Assembly (NCBI GenBank): GCA_013288465.1 | Contig: JABDBT010000025.1 | Span: 1-25,046, forward strand | DNA length: 25,046 nt | Direction: 5' to 3' | Source of the DNA: Bacteroidota bacterium | GTDB lineage: Bacteria > Bacteroidota > Bacteroidia > Sphingobacteriales > Sphingobacteriaceae | Shown: piece after piece, positions 15,119 through 22,206 of the stretch | How positions within the stretch are numbered: position 1 is the stretch's first letter | Layout: each line of letters begins with the position of its first letter | Notes under the pieces: generated by a model | Told to the model about the DNA's origin: nothing | The model's database searches: none | What the model saw: the letters and a program-made list of their open reading frames with translations, nothing else | Translations under genes and position numbers: made by a program

Positions 15119-15687
15119 CGGCCTTTTTTTGCTGCCGGGAACTTCATTTTATAATCAACATCCACAATTCCTTTCGAAATATCGGTTAGCTTTTTTTCTA
15201 ACAGCCGTTTGCGAAGTGGTGGCAGCTTGTCTGTAAACAGTTTGCCTTCTATATGGTCGTACTCATGTTGTATAACCCGCGCGGCCAATCCCGAAAATGA
15301 TTCTTCATGATGTTTCCAGTTTTCATCATAGTAAGAAATTTTAATGGTCGATTTTCGGTAAACATCTTCCCTTATATCGGGTATGCTAAGGCAGCCTTCG
15401 TTAAACGCCCATTCTTCGCCGGTTTCTTCTAATATGCAGGCATTTATAAACGCTTTTTTAAAGTCGGTTAATGTGGCGTCCTCGTCATCAAACGGGGTGC
15501 AGTCAATAACAAACAACCGCATGGATAAACCCACCTGCGGGGCCGCCAAACCCACGCCGCGGGCCGCGTACATGGTTTCGTACATATTGGCTATCAGCTC
15601 TTTTATATGCGGGTATTCATCCGGTTCAATTGACGGAGACTTTCTTCTTAAAACCGGGTCTCCGTAGGCGATTATAGGATATTTCAT
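15115..15687 (-). CDS. def: Peptide deformylase
   Basis: This 190-residue metalloenzyme removes the N-formyl group from new proteins. All three motifs are present: GVGLAAPQ (44-51), EGCLS (97-101) with metal ligand C99, and QHEYDH (140-145) with ligands H141 and H145 and catalytic E142. The length fits the family. It lies 17 bases downstream of the M16 peptidase gene on the same strand and overlaps the convergent upstream gene by four bases. Confidence 0.97.
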   Translation of the reverse strand: MKYPIIAYGDPVLRRKSPSIEPDEYPHIKELIANMYETMYAARGVGLAAPQVGLSMRLFVIDCTPFDDEDATLTDFKKAFINACILEETGEEWAFNEGCLSIPDIREDVYRKSTIKISYYDENWKHHEESFSGLAARVIQHEYDHIEGKLFTDKLPPLRKRLLEKKLTDISKGIVDVDYKMKFPAAKKGR

Positions 15688-15704
15688 TATGCAAAAATAC
15701 AGGT

Positions 15705-16946
15705 TTATTGTTTAGGCTCAAATAGTAACGTTATCATCCTTTTATCATCAAATATTTCATTGCTTATCCCTAATAACTGTTCGGCAGTTACGGCATTTAT
15801 TTTGGCGAATATTTGTTCGAGGGTGTCAACGTAATTAAAGTCGAGCAAACTTTTTGCCATTGATATGATAAGGCTCATCCTGTTTTCTTCGGCCAGGGCT
15901 ATCTGCCCTATAAACTTTTGCTTGGTTTGGTGCAGCTGCAGGGTGCCTAATTTATTATCGCGCAGCTTTTTTAATTCTTTATGAACCAGGCGGGCAGCCT
16001 TATCAGCCTTTTCGCTATCGGTACCAAAATATATCGAAAACATGCCCGTATCAGTTAACGGCACATAGCTCGATTCGATGGTATAAGCTATGCCATGCTT
16101 TTCGCGGATCTCCAGGTTTAACCGGCTGCTCATGCCCCCGGCTCCCAATAAATTATTCAGCAGCAACAAGCCATTTTTATGCGGATGCAATGACGGGTAG
16201 GCCTGGTTGCCAATAATACAATGCGTTTGCGAAATAGGTTTGGTGATAATGTGTTTGCCAAAGCCGTTTGCGGCAGGTATTAACCTGGTTTTTGTTGCGT
16301 AATTTGCGGCTATAGGGGCAAAATACTTATCGGCCAGCTTTATTGTTTTTTTCAGGTCGTAATCGCCAAATACCGCGAATATCATTTCGGACGTATTGTA
16401 ATTGGCGGCGATGAATTGCCTGATGTCGGTTGGGTTTAATTTGGCAACCGTTTCGGGCGTGCCCAATGTATTTTTGCCGATGGGATGGCCCTCAAACAAC
16501 AACCCTTCAAAATCATCCTGTATGGCTTCTTCGGGCTGGTCGAGGTAGGAGGCTATCTCGTCTAATATCACCCCGCGTTCCTTTTCCATTTCATCTTCGG
16601 GGAAAGTGGAGTGGAACAGGATGTCTTCAAACAGGTCGATAGTGCGCTCTAAATGTTGTTTTAACAGCGAAGCGTGAATGCACGTATATTCTTTAGTGGT
16701 ATAAGCGTTGAGGTCGGCGCCCACCATTTCCAGCCGGTTTAATATCTGGTTGGTGCCGCGCCTTTCGGTTTCTTTAAATAATAAATGCTCAATAAAGTGG
16801 GCCAGGCCATCCTGGTTTTCGGCCTCATCGCGCGAGCCGGCATTAACCACAAAGCAGCAATGCGTTATGGGCGACGGAGTATATTTGAACATTATCCTGA
16901 TACCGTTGGATAAGGTATAGAGCTGGTAGTCTGTCATAAACGGCAA
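15705..16946 (-). CDS. M16-family zinc peptidase (insulinase/processing-peptidase-like)
   Basis: This 413-residue peptidase has the inverted zinc motif HFIEH (50-54), with the third ligand E130, 76 residues later, in GVILDEIASY. The C-terminal half is the non-catalytic M16 lobe. The length is that of the single-unit bacterial M16B peptidases related to mitochondrial processing peptidase. No signal peptide is seen, so it is probably cytoplasmic. The first ATG gives MPFMTDYQ; the Met at residue 4 (16935-16937) is an equally reasonable start. It sits 26 bases downstream of a membrane-protein gene and 17 bases upstream of def, probably one operon. Confidence 0.92.
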   Translation of the reverse strand: MPFMTDYQLYTLSNGIRIMFKYTPSPITHCCFVVNAGSRDEAENQDGLAHFIEHLLFKETERRGTNQILNRLEMVGADLNAYTTKEYTCIHASLLKQHLERTIDLFEDILFHSTFPEDEMEKERGVILDEIASYLDQPEEAIQDDFEGLLFEGHPIGKNTLGTPETVAKLNPTDIRQFIAANYNTSEMIFAVFGDYDLKKTIKLADKYFAPIAANYATKTRLIPAANGFGKHIITKPISQTHCIIGNQAYPSLHPHKNGLLLLNNLLGAGGMSSRLNLEIREKHGIAYTIESSYVPLTDTGMFSIYFGTDSEKADKAARLVHKELKKLRDNKLGTLQLHQTKQKFIGQIALAEENRMSLIISMAKSLLDFNYVDTLEQIFAKINAVTAEQLLGISNEIFDDKRMITLLFEPKQ

Positions 16947-16972
16947 AGATAGTGTTATCTATAGGAGAAATA

Positions 16973-17614
16973 TCAACTTGAGTGAGTTGCACTATAAATT
17001 GTACTCCAAATTACAAACGCGGCAATCAAAAGAGCAATGATTAGTGGAATCCAAATAGGCTTTGCTCTATAAAATGTTGTATTTCCAATAAAACGGTTCC
17101 AAAAGAAATAATCTATACAGAAACCGGAAACAAATCCACACAAATAATAGTATGAGCCGCCTATATTTACATAACCTGAACCGATAACTTGTATTGTGGT
17201 AAATACCACACCAAACAACAGTACCCACACCATACCGCTTCTGTTATTTACTTTAATACAATTAATAGCCATCATTATTGACCCATACAGCGCTCCGAAC
17301 AAAACGGTAAATGTATATAACGCAAGTCTCGAATAGAGGACGGGTGCTTGCGGATCTTCAACCAAATTATATTTATATTGGCTGTTAAAACGACTTAACG
17401 AACGACTGCCTCCAATAGCAGCATTATCCCGTTGCGCCTTTATATCCTGGTTAATAACCGTTATTTCTTCATCAGAAAAAACATGCCCGCGGCGTTTCAA
17501 TTCGGCAACGGTTGCCTCTGTTGTTTCTGGAAGATACTTTTGCCTGTTTTCGATGCGGTCTTTTAATTCTTCGTCTGATAATCGAGAAGCTATATCGGTA
17601 AACCTGAATTCCAT
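16973..17614 (-). CDS. Four-helix membrane protein of unknown function
   Basis: The 213-residue product has a soluble, charged N-terminal part (about residues 1-95) with RLSDEELKDRIENRQKYLPE, followed by four membrane helices at about 97-119, 126-148, 152-171 and 186-207. I do not recognise a family. The start uses the first ATG, 42 bases after a minus-strand -7 box TAAATTTG. It is fairly AT-rich (about one third G+C around 17041-17100). It is probably the first gene of the leftward group with the M16 peptidase and def. Confidence 0.7.
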   Translation of the reverse strand: MEFRFTDIASRLSDEELKDRIENRQKYLPETTEATVAELKRRGHVFSDEEITVINQDIKAQRDNAAIGGSRSLSRFNSQYKYNLVEDPQAPVLYSRLALYTFTVLFGALYGSIMMAINCIKVNNRSGMVWVLLFGVVFTTIQVIGSGYVNIGGSYYYLCGFVSGFCIDYFFWNRFIGNTTFYRAKPIWIPLIIALLIAAFVIWSTIYSATHSS

Positions 17615-17643
17615 TGTGATAAGATTAGTAAGCTAAAATACTA

Positions 17644-17673
17644 ATTTACGGCAATCAAATTTACGGCAATCAA
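17644..17673. repeat. Exact tandem 15-bp repeat in a divergent promoter region
   Basis: ATTTACGGCAATCAA occurs at 17644-17658 and again immediately at 17659-17673. It lies between the membrane-protein gene (-) and hpt (+). The junction creates a TAAATTTG box on the minus strand (17656-17663). Confidence 0.75.
17656..17663 (-). promoter_or_regulatory. Bacteroidota -7 box for the leftward group
   Basis: The minus strand reads TAAATTTG, an exact TAnnTTTG match, 42 bases before the start of the four-helix membrane protein. It is formed at the junction of two tandem 15-bp repeats. Confidence 0.38.
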
Positions 17674-17704
17674 ACTATTTAATTTATTCCCTTATATTAG
17701 GCAC

Positions 17705-18238
17705 ATGAAAATAGCCGACCTGGAATTTACCCCCCTGATACCCTACGCCACTATTGAAAAACGAACCAAAGAAATAGCGATAGGACTAAATGCCGAATAT
17801 GCCGGTAAAACCCCCATTTTTGTTGGCGTGCTAAACGGCTGTTTCATTTTTATGGCCGACCTGATGAAAGAAATAACCGTGCCCTGCGAAATGGCTTTTA
17901 CCAAGTTATCATCCTATCATGGTGGGTTAACCAGCAGCCGAATTATTAAAGATGATTATGATCTCAGCGTAAATATTGAAGGCCGCCATGTAATATTGGT
18001 TGAGGATATTGTAGATACCGGTAATACGTTGAATTACCTGATAGCAAAACTTGAAGTGCGCAGGCCGGCATCGCTCAGCGTATGTGCCCTGCTGCTAAAA
18101 CCCGCCGCATTGGAGCATCAAATAGATGAACTAAAACACGTAGCCTTTGAAATTGAAAACAAGTTTGTGGTTGGCTATGGCCTGGATTATAAACAGATGG
18201 GAAGGAATTTGAGGGATATTTATGAGTTGGTGGTTTAA
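17705..18238 (+). CDS. hpt: Hypoxanthine phosphoribosyltransferase
   Basis: This 177-residue purine-salvage enzyme converts hypoxanthine (and usually guanine) with PRPP to IMP or GMP in the cytoplasm. The PRPP-binding motif is VILVEDIVDTGNTL (96-109), with acidic E100 and D101. The N-terminal GVLNGCFIFMADL (41-53) and the flexible-loop SSYHGG (69-74) are typical of HPRT. The C-terminal VVGYGLDYKQMGRNL segment forms the purine-binding and dimer surface. It is convergent with tRNA-Cys, with a hairpin between them. Confidence 0.95.
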   Translation: MKIADLEFTPLIPYATIEKRTKEIAIGLNAEYAGKTPIFVGVLNGCFIFMADLMKEITVPCEMAFTKLSSYHGGLTSSRIIKDDYDLSVNIEGRHVILVEDIVDTGNTLNYLIAKLEVRRPASLSVCALLLKPAALEHQIDELKHVAFEIENKFVVGYGLDYKQMGRNLRDIYELVV

Positions 18239-18256
18239 GAGGCTAATAAACCCCCT

Positions 18257-18280
18257 GTTGTTTGTGAGGACACAAACAAC
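18257..18280. repeat. 10-bp perfect hairpin with TGTGAGGACACA core, copy 2
   Basis: GTTGTTTGTG (18257-18266) pairs with CACAAACAAC (18271-18280) around an AGGA loop. It lies between the 3' ends of hpt (+) and tRNA-Cys (-), 12 bases beyond the tRNA, and is well placed to end both transcripts. The 12-base core recurs at 286-297. Confidence 0.7.
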
Positions 18281-18292
18281 GGAGGAGAAATG

Positions 18293-18363
18293 AGGTAAGA
18301 GGCGGATTTGAACCGCCGTGAAAGGTTTTGCAGACCCCCGCCTAACCACTCGACCATCTTACC
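18293..18363 (-). tRNA. tRNA-Cys (GCA)
   Basis: The 71-base minus-strand sequence folds as a cloverleaf. The acceptor GGTAAGA pairs with TCTTACC and is followed by discriminator T; the D arm is a short three-pair stem; the anticodon loop CTGCAAA gives anticodon GCA; the T arm is GGCGG with the TTCAAAT loop. CCA is not encoded. The mature 5' end is only 12 bases after the stop codon of the cysteine desulfurase gene on the same strand, with no -7 box in the gap, so it is probably cut from the desulfurase transcript. Confidence 0.96.
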
Positions 18364-18375
18364 GGGTATTAATTA

Positions 18376-19506
18376 TTAGGCTGCTATCAATTGATAAACA
18401 GCTGCCAATTTTTCGGCAACGTAGTCTATCTCCTGTAGCGTATTAAATTTGCTGAAAGAAAAACGGATGGTATCTCTACCCAGATCACCGCCCAATGCTT
18501 TTAACACATGCGAAGATGACCCACTGGAACAGGCACTACCACCCGAAACAGAAATTTGCTGTTCGTCCAAACATCGCAGCAGGTCAATCCCTGTAGATGG
18601 AATATTAACGCTTAAAACAGTATAAAGGCTATTATCTGCCTTCGCCGAGTTTCCATTAAAGCGTACACCCGGCAATGACGCGGTTAAACGAGCTATCATT
18701 TGGCTTTTTAAACTCTGGATGTATTGGCGGTGCCCATCCAAATGTTCAAAGGCTATTTGCAGCGCTTTGGTTAAGCCAATTATGCCTGGTATATTTTCGG
18801 TGCCCGCCCGTCGTTTTGCTTCCTGCCCGCCGCCATGTATCAGCTGCGTTAAACCAACGCCTTTGCGGCAATACAGAAAACCAATGCCTTTTGGCCCGTG
18901 AAATTTATGTGCCGATGCAGCCAGGAAATGAACTTTTAGTTTTGTAAGGTCGTGCCGGTAATGGCCAATGGTTTGTACGGTATCGGTATGGAAAAGCGCG
19001 TTATATTTTTCGCAAATTTCGCCTATCTGTTCAATATCATTCAGGTTGCCTATCTCATTATTGGCGTGCATTACCGAAACCAGGCTGCGGGGACTGATAG
19101 CCAACAGGTATTCTAAATGGCCGAGGTCAAGGCTGCCGGTTTTATCGTGCGCTATATAGCTGATCTTAATATCGCCGCTGTTTTGCAATGCTGTTAAAGT
19201 ATGCAATACGGCGTGATGCTCAAATGCGGTAGTGATAACATGCTTTATACCCCCGTTTTTAACCGCCGAAAGTATGGCCATATTATCGGCCTCGGTACCA
19301 CCCGAGGTAAATATGATCTCTTCGGGCAGGGCATTTAACAAACCGGCAATGGTTGCCCGGCAGTTTTCAATAGCCGCCTTTGCTTCGCGCCCATGCTGGT
19401 GGTGCGATGAAGGATTGCCAAAGTGGTTCAATAAATAGGGAGTCATTGCTTCAAATACTTCTTTATCAAGCGGTGTGGTTGCTGCGTTGTCGAGGTAAAC
19501 TTTCAT
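18376..19506 (-). CDS. Cysteine desulfurase (NifS/IscS-type, class V aminotransferase)
   Basis: This 376-residue PLP enzyme converts cysteine to alanine and an enzyme-bound persulfide for Fe-S cluster assembly and tRNA thiolation. The N-terminus VYLDNAATTP (3-12) and SGGTEADN (68-75) are diagnostic. The PLP Lys is K201 in SAHKFHGPKG; the catalytic Cys is C326 in GGSACSSGSS. An RRAGTENIPG motif at 232-241 is also present. No isc or suf genes surround it. It is preceded by a SAM-I riboswitch at 19608-19715 and followed directly by tRNA-Cys. That suggests expression falls when S-adenosylmethionine is plentiful (inference from riboswitch class). It could serve Fe-S assembly or tRNA thiolation; the sequence does not decide. 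Confidence 0.93.
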   Translation of the reverse strand: MKVYLDNAATTPLDKEVFEAMTPYLLNHFGNPSSHHQHGREAKAAIENCRATIAGLLNALPEEIIFTSGGTEADNMAILSAVKNGGIKHVITTAFEHHAVLHTLTALQNSGDIKISYIAHDKTGSLDLGHLEYLLAISPRSLVSVMHANNEIGNLNDIEQIGEICEKYNALFHTDTVQTIGHYRHDLTKLKVHFLAASAHKFHGPKGIGFLYCRKGVGLTQLIHGGGQEAKRRAGTENIPGIIGLTKALQIAFEHLDGHRQYIQSLKSQMIARLTASLPGVRFNGNSAKADNSLYTVLSVNIPSTGIDLLRCLDEQQISVSGGSACSSGSSSHVLKALGGDLGRDTIRFSFSKFNTLQEIDYVAEKLAAVYQLIAA

Positions 19507-19521
19507 TGTATGTGTTTTTTA

Positions 19522-19551
19522 ATAAGTTAATTCGTATTCCTATTAACTTAT
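19522..19551 (-). promoter_or_regulatory. 10-bp leader hairpin near the desulfurase start
   Basis: ATAAGTTAAT (19542-19551 on the complement) and ATTAACTTAT (19522-19531) form a perfect 10-bp stem with a 10-base loop, ending 15 bases before the ATG. On the transcript it is followed by A-rich sequence and not by a U-run, so it may affect translation instead of termination. Confidence 0.4.
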
Positions 19552-19584
19552 ACCAGAAAGCGCCACAGAAACGGCAACTTTAAA

Positions 19585-19603
19585 CAAGCTATATAAAAGC
19601 TTG
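19585..19603 (-). terminator. Possible expression-platform hairpin of the riboswitch
   Basis: On the minus strand CAAGCT (19598-19603) pairs with AGCTTG (19585-19590) around seven bases, then UUUAAA follows. It lies 4 bases after the 3' side of the aptamer P1. The stem and U-run are short, so termination would be weak. Confidence 0.35.
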
Positions 19604-19607
19604 CCTT

Positions 19608-19715
19608 CTTATCTTTCTCCTTTTGCAGGAGCAGGAATTAGCACCTTTTATCAACGCAAATTGATACAGGTTGCCAAGACGTCATAGGGCCATTCCCTCG
19701 GTCTTTCTGGATAAG
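19608..19715 (-). ncRNA. SAM-I (S-box) riboswitch aptamer
   Basis: Read on the minus strand, the element matches the S-box pattern throughout. P1 is CTTATC (19710-19715) with GATAAG (19608-19613). The core has GAGGGA, TGGCCC, ATGA and GGCAACC; P3 is TATCAA with TTGATA; AAGGTGCTAATTCC follows; P4 is CTCCT with AGGAG and a GCAA loop. It binds S-adenosylmethionine and normally turns off downstream genes of sulfur or methionine metabolism. The only gene downstream on this strand before the next operon is the cysteine desulfurase and then tRNA-Cys. The call is made from conserved bases and stems seen by eye. Confidence 0.95.
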
Positions 19716-19742
19716 TAAAAAAGAACAATTGTTAATTCGAAA

Positions 19743-19750
19743 CAAATGTA
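19743..19750 (-). promoter_or_regulatory. Bacteroidota -7 box of the riboswitch transcript
   Basis: The minus strand reads TACATTTG, an exact TAnnTTTG match, 27 bases before the aptamer's first P1 base. That would start transcription shortly before the riboswitch. No clear -33 box is seen. Confidence 0.45.
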
Positions 19751-19838
19751 TATTAAATATATGGAATTAGTAGTATATAATTGAAAATTTATTTTTCCTT
19801 CTTTTTTAAAGTAGCTCTTTATGGCCTATCCGGTGGTT

Positions 19839-22040
19839 TTATCCGCAATTAATAAACGCCTCGTACAGTTTATTGATCTCAATAGGTTTACGCAGGAAAC
19901 CCATAAACCGGTGCTGATATTCGTCCTGGGCTTCGGCAGTAACATCGGCTGTTAGCGCAAAAATTGGGGTCTTAATATTGGGGTTGCCTGTTTGGAGTAT
20001 ATGCCCGGTTGCCTCGTAGCCGTCCATTTCGGGCATATGGATATCCATTAAAATATAATCAAAGGTTTTCAGTTTTGATTTTTCAACGGCTTCTATGCCA
20101 TTTTTGGCATGTTCGGCTACCATTTTCCAGTTTAAAAGCAGCTTGCCTATCACCATGGCGTTGATCATATTATCCTCGGCCAATAAAACGGTTTTGCCGT
20201 GCAGGTGATCTGAGTTTTTAGATACCGTCAGTATTGGTTTGCCGGAAATTTTAAGGCCCAGGTCAAAATAAAAAACCGAACCTTTGCCAACTATGCTTTT
20301 TAGCCTTATTGCGCTCCCATGTAGGGACACCAGCTTTTTAACAATAGCCAACCCAAGGCCCGAGCCACCCTCTTTGCGTGTTGTAATTGATTGTACTTGC
20401 GAAAAGCTTTCAAATATGCTATCCTGAAAATTTTGATCAATACCTATGCCGGTGTCGCTCACTTCGATACGCAACTGATCGATCTGGTTTTCGCCGGATA
20501 ACTTTTTTACTGACATATCTATATGCCCGCTTTGCGTAAATTTTACAGCATTAGTTACCAGGTTGCCTAAAATTTGCGCCGTTTTTGTTTCGTCAAGCTC
20601 ATAGTATCCGGCAACATCATTATCAATACTTAAATAAATGCTTAGTCCTTTTTCATGCGCCAGGTTTTCGTAAGTCTTTTTTATATTTTCGAGCAGCGCC
20701 CTAAAATTAGTGGGGCGCATTTCAAGCACGGCTTTACCGGCATCGAGCTTGGTAAAATCAAGAATATCATTAATAATGAGCAATAAATTGTTCGAAGCAA
20801 ATTTTAACGAGTCTATCAACTGTTGCTCTTGTTTATCCGCTTTTTCGGCCAATAATGAAGCAATAGTTGTAATGGCATTTAACGGCGTTCTAATCTCATG
20901 GCTCATGGTTGATAAGAAGTCCTGTTTTATTCTTGCTGACTGCTCTGCCAGGTTCTTTTTTTCGATTATCTCCGCTTTTTCTATCTGTAGTTTCGCCTCT
21001 TTTTCAAGCGACTCCATTTGGGTAAGCAGTTCATAGTTCTCAATTACCTTTAGCGTTTGGGTGTTTATTACCGTGTCTTTTTGCTTATGGTATAATTCGA
21101 GGTATTTAAGCGCATTAACCGGGTCTTTCTCTAACTTATACACTTCGTAAAACAGAAAATAACATTTGTATTTTATCATCACGATATTATGATCGCTGCT
21201 AAATTCTAACCCTCTTTTTATAGCGGATTTGGCTTTACTTAAAAGACCCATTTCTACATATAATTTAGCGATTCTATGATAAGCCATTCCAAGCCCCAGG
21301 GTTTCGCCCATTTCCTGGTGAATGTTTATGGCCTTAGTAAGGTCTTCTTCGGCTTCGGAAAATCTTTTTTCAACCAGGTTTATCTTTCCACGCCCGTAAA
21401 GGGCAAAGGCTAAACCACGGATGTCGCTGGTTTTCTTTTTAATAGCTATGGCACGTTCAATGAGATCAGAGGCCTTCGCTATATCCCGTCTCTTCAGATA
21501 AATGCCCGAAAGCGGGTTATAGGCATTTGATTCGAGGTTAAGGTCGCCTGCTTTTTGGGCAGCAGCTATAGCATCTTCATAGGTTTGAATGGCGTTTTTT
21601 TCGTCGCCAAAGTATTGATAAATAGTACCCAGCGACTTATGCGCCCTTGATAAATTATGATAATCGTTAAACTTGCGGTAGGTTGTAATACAGTCAACCA
21701 GGTAAACCAACCCTAAATGGTAATTGTCGGTTTTATAATAAATTCCGGCTATATTATATTTCGCGTTGGCAATGCCCCTCTCGTCTTTTAATTCCTCATA
21801 ATATTTAATGGCTTCTTCAGCCATACGCAGGCAATCGTCATATTTGCCCATGATCATTGAAAAAAGCGAATAGTGGCTGAGGCTTTTGGCTATAAGCGCA
21901 GGGCTGCCCAACTTACGGCTTAACGCAAGGGCTTTTTTAGTAAGCTCGATGCTTCGTTTTAAATTGTTGGTACGACAGGTATAGGCCTCATCTAAAAGCG
22001 GAATTATCCGGTCAATATTTTCCTTAGGGGCAAGGTTCAT
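19839..22040 (-). CDS. Soluble TPR-containing hybrid histidine kinase with receiver domain
   Basis: The 733-residue protein has no signal peptide or membrane helix. Residues about 10-330 form roughly seven TPR units (for example ANAKYNIAGIYYKTDNYHLG at 91-110), followed by a coiled coil (335-375). The HisKA domain has the phospho-acceptor H381 in MSHEIRTPLNAI; the ATPase domain has the N-box N497, the D529 of SDTGIGID and a GGSGLGLAIV box (558-567). The C-terminal receiver domain (about 615-733) has acidic ELAEDN-like start and phospho-acceptor D666 in LMDIHMPEMDG. It lacks a DNA-binding output, so signalling must go through partners. No partner gene lies beside it. Confidence 0.93.
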   Translation of the reverse strand: MNLAPKENIDRIIPLLDEAYTCRTNNLKRSIELTKKALALSRKLGSPALIAKSLSHYSLFSMIMGKYDDCLRMAEEAIKYYEELKDERGIANAKYNIAGIYYKTDNYHLGLVYLVDCITTYRKFNDYHNLSRAHKSLGTIYQYFGDEKNAIQTYEDAIAAAQKAGDLNLESNAYNPLSGIYLKRRDIAKASDLIERAIAIKKKTSDIRGLAFALYGRGKINLVEKRFSEAEEDLTKAINIHQEMGETLGLGMAYHRIAKLYVEMGLLSKAKSAIKRGLEFSSDHNIVMIKYKCYFLFYEVYKLEKDPVNALKYLELYHKQKDTVINTQTLKVIENYELLTQMESLEKEAKLQIEKAEIIEKKNLAEQSARIKQDFLSTMSHEIRTPLNAITTIASLLAEKADKQEQQLIDSLKFASNNLLLIINDILDFTKLDAGKAVLEMRPTNFRALLENIKKTYENLAHEKGLSIYLSIDNDVAGYYELDETKTAQILGNLVTNAVKFTQSGHIDMSVKKLSGENQIDQLRIEVSDTGIGIDQNFQDSIFESFSQVQSITTRKEGGSGLGLAIVKKLVSLHGSAIRLKSIVGKGSVFYFDLGLKISGKPILTVSKNSDHLHGKTVLLAEDNMINAMVIGKLLLNWKMVAEHAKNGIEAVEKSKLKTFDYILMDIHMPEMDGYEATGHILQTGNPNIKTPIFALTADVTAEAQDEYQHRFMGFLRKPIEINKLYEAFINCG

Positions 22041-22118
22041 ATTTAGCTTAAATGAGGGGTATAAAATATAAACTCAAAGGTTAATACGGATTAATATTAT
22101 CAATAGTTGCTTTTTAGA

Positions 22119-22136
22119 GGTTAAAGCTATTTAACC
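22119..22136. promoter_or_regulatory. Perfect 7-bp inverted repeat upstream of the kinase gene
   Basis: GGTTAAA (22119-22125) and TTTAACC (22130-22136) are perfect inverted repeats with a 4-base spacer, 79 bases before the kinase start. It could be an operator; it shares TTTAAC with the direct-repeat sites but in inverted form. Confidence 0.25.
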
Positions 22137-22206
22137 CAAACTTAGTCATAAGCATTTAATTAATCAACTATAATCCTGATAATATAAACAGGGCTAAACT
22201 ACATTG

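Larger units (their letters stand above)
19507..19838. other. 332-base gene-free region holding the riboswitch leader
   Basis: From right to left on the minus strand it contains a -7 box, the SAM-I aptamer, a small hairpin, a second 10-bp hairpin and the ribosome-binding region of the cysteine desulfurase. Beyond 19750, up to the kinase stop at 19839, it is AT-rich with no feature I can name. Confidence 0.8.
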
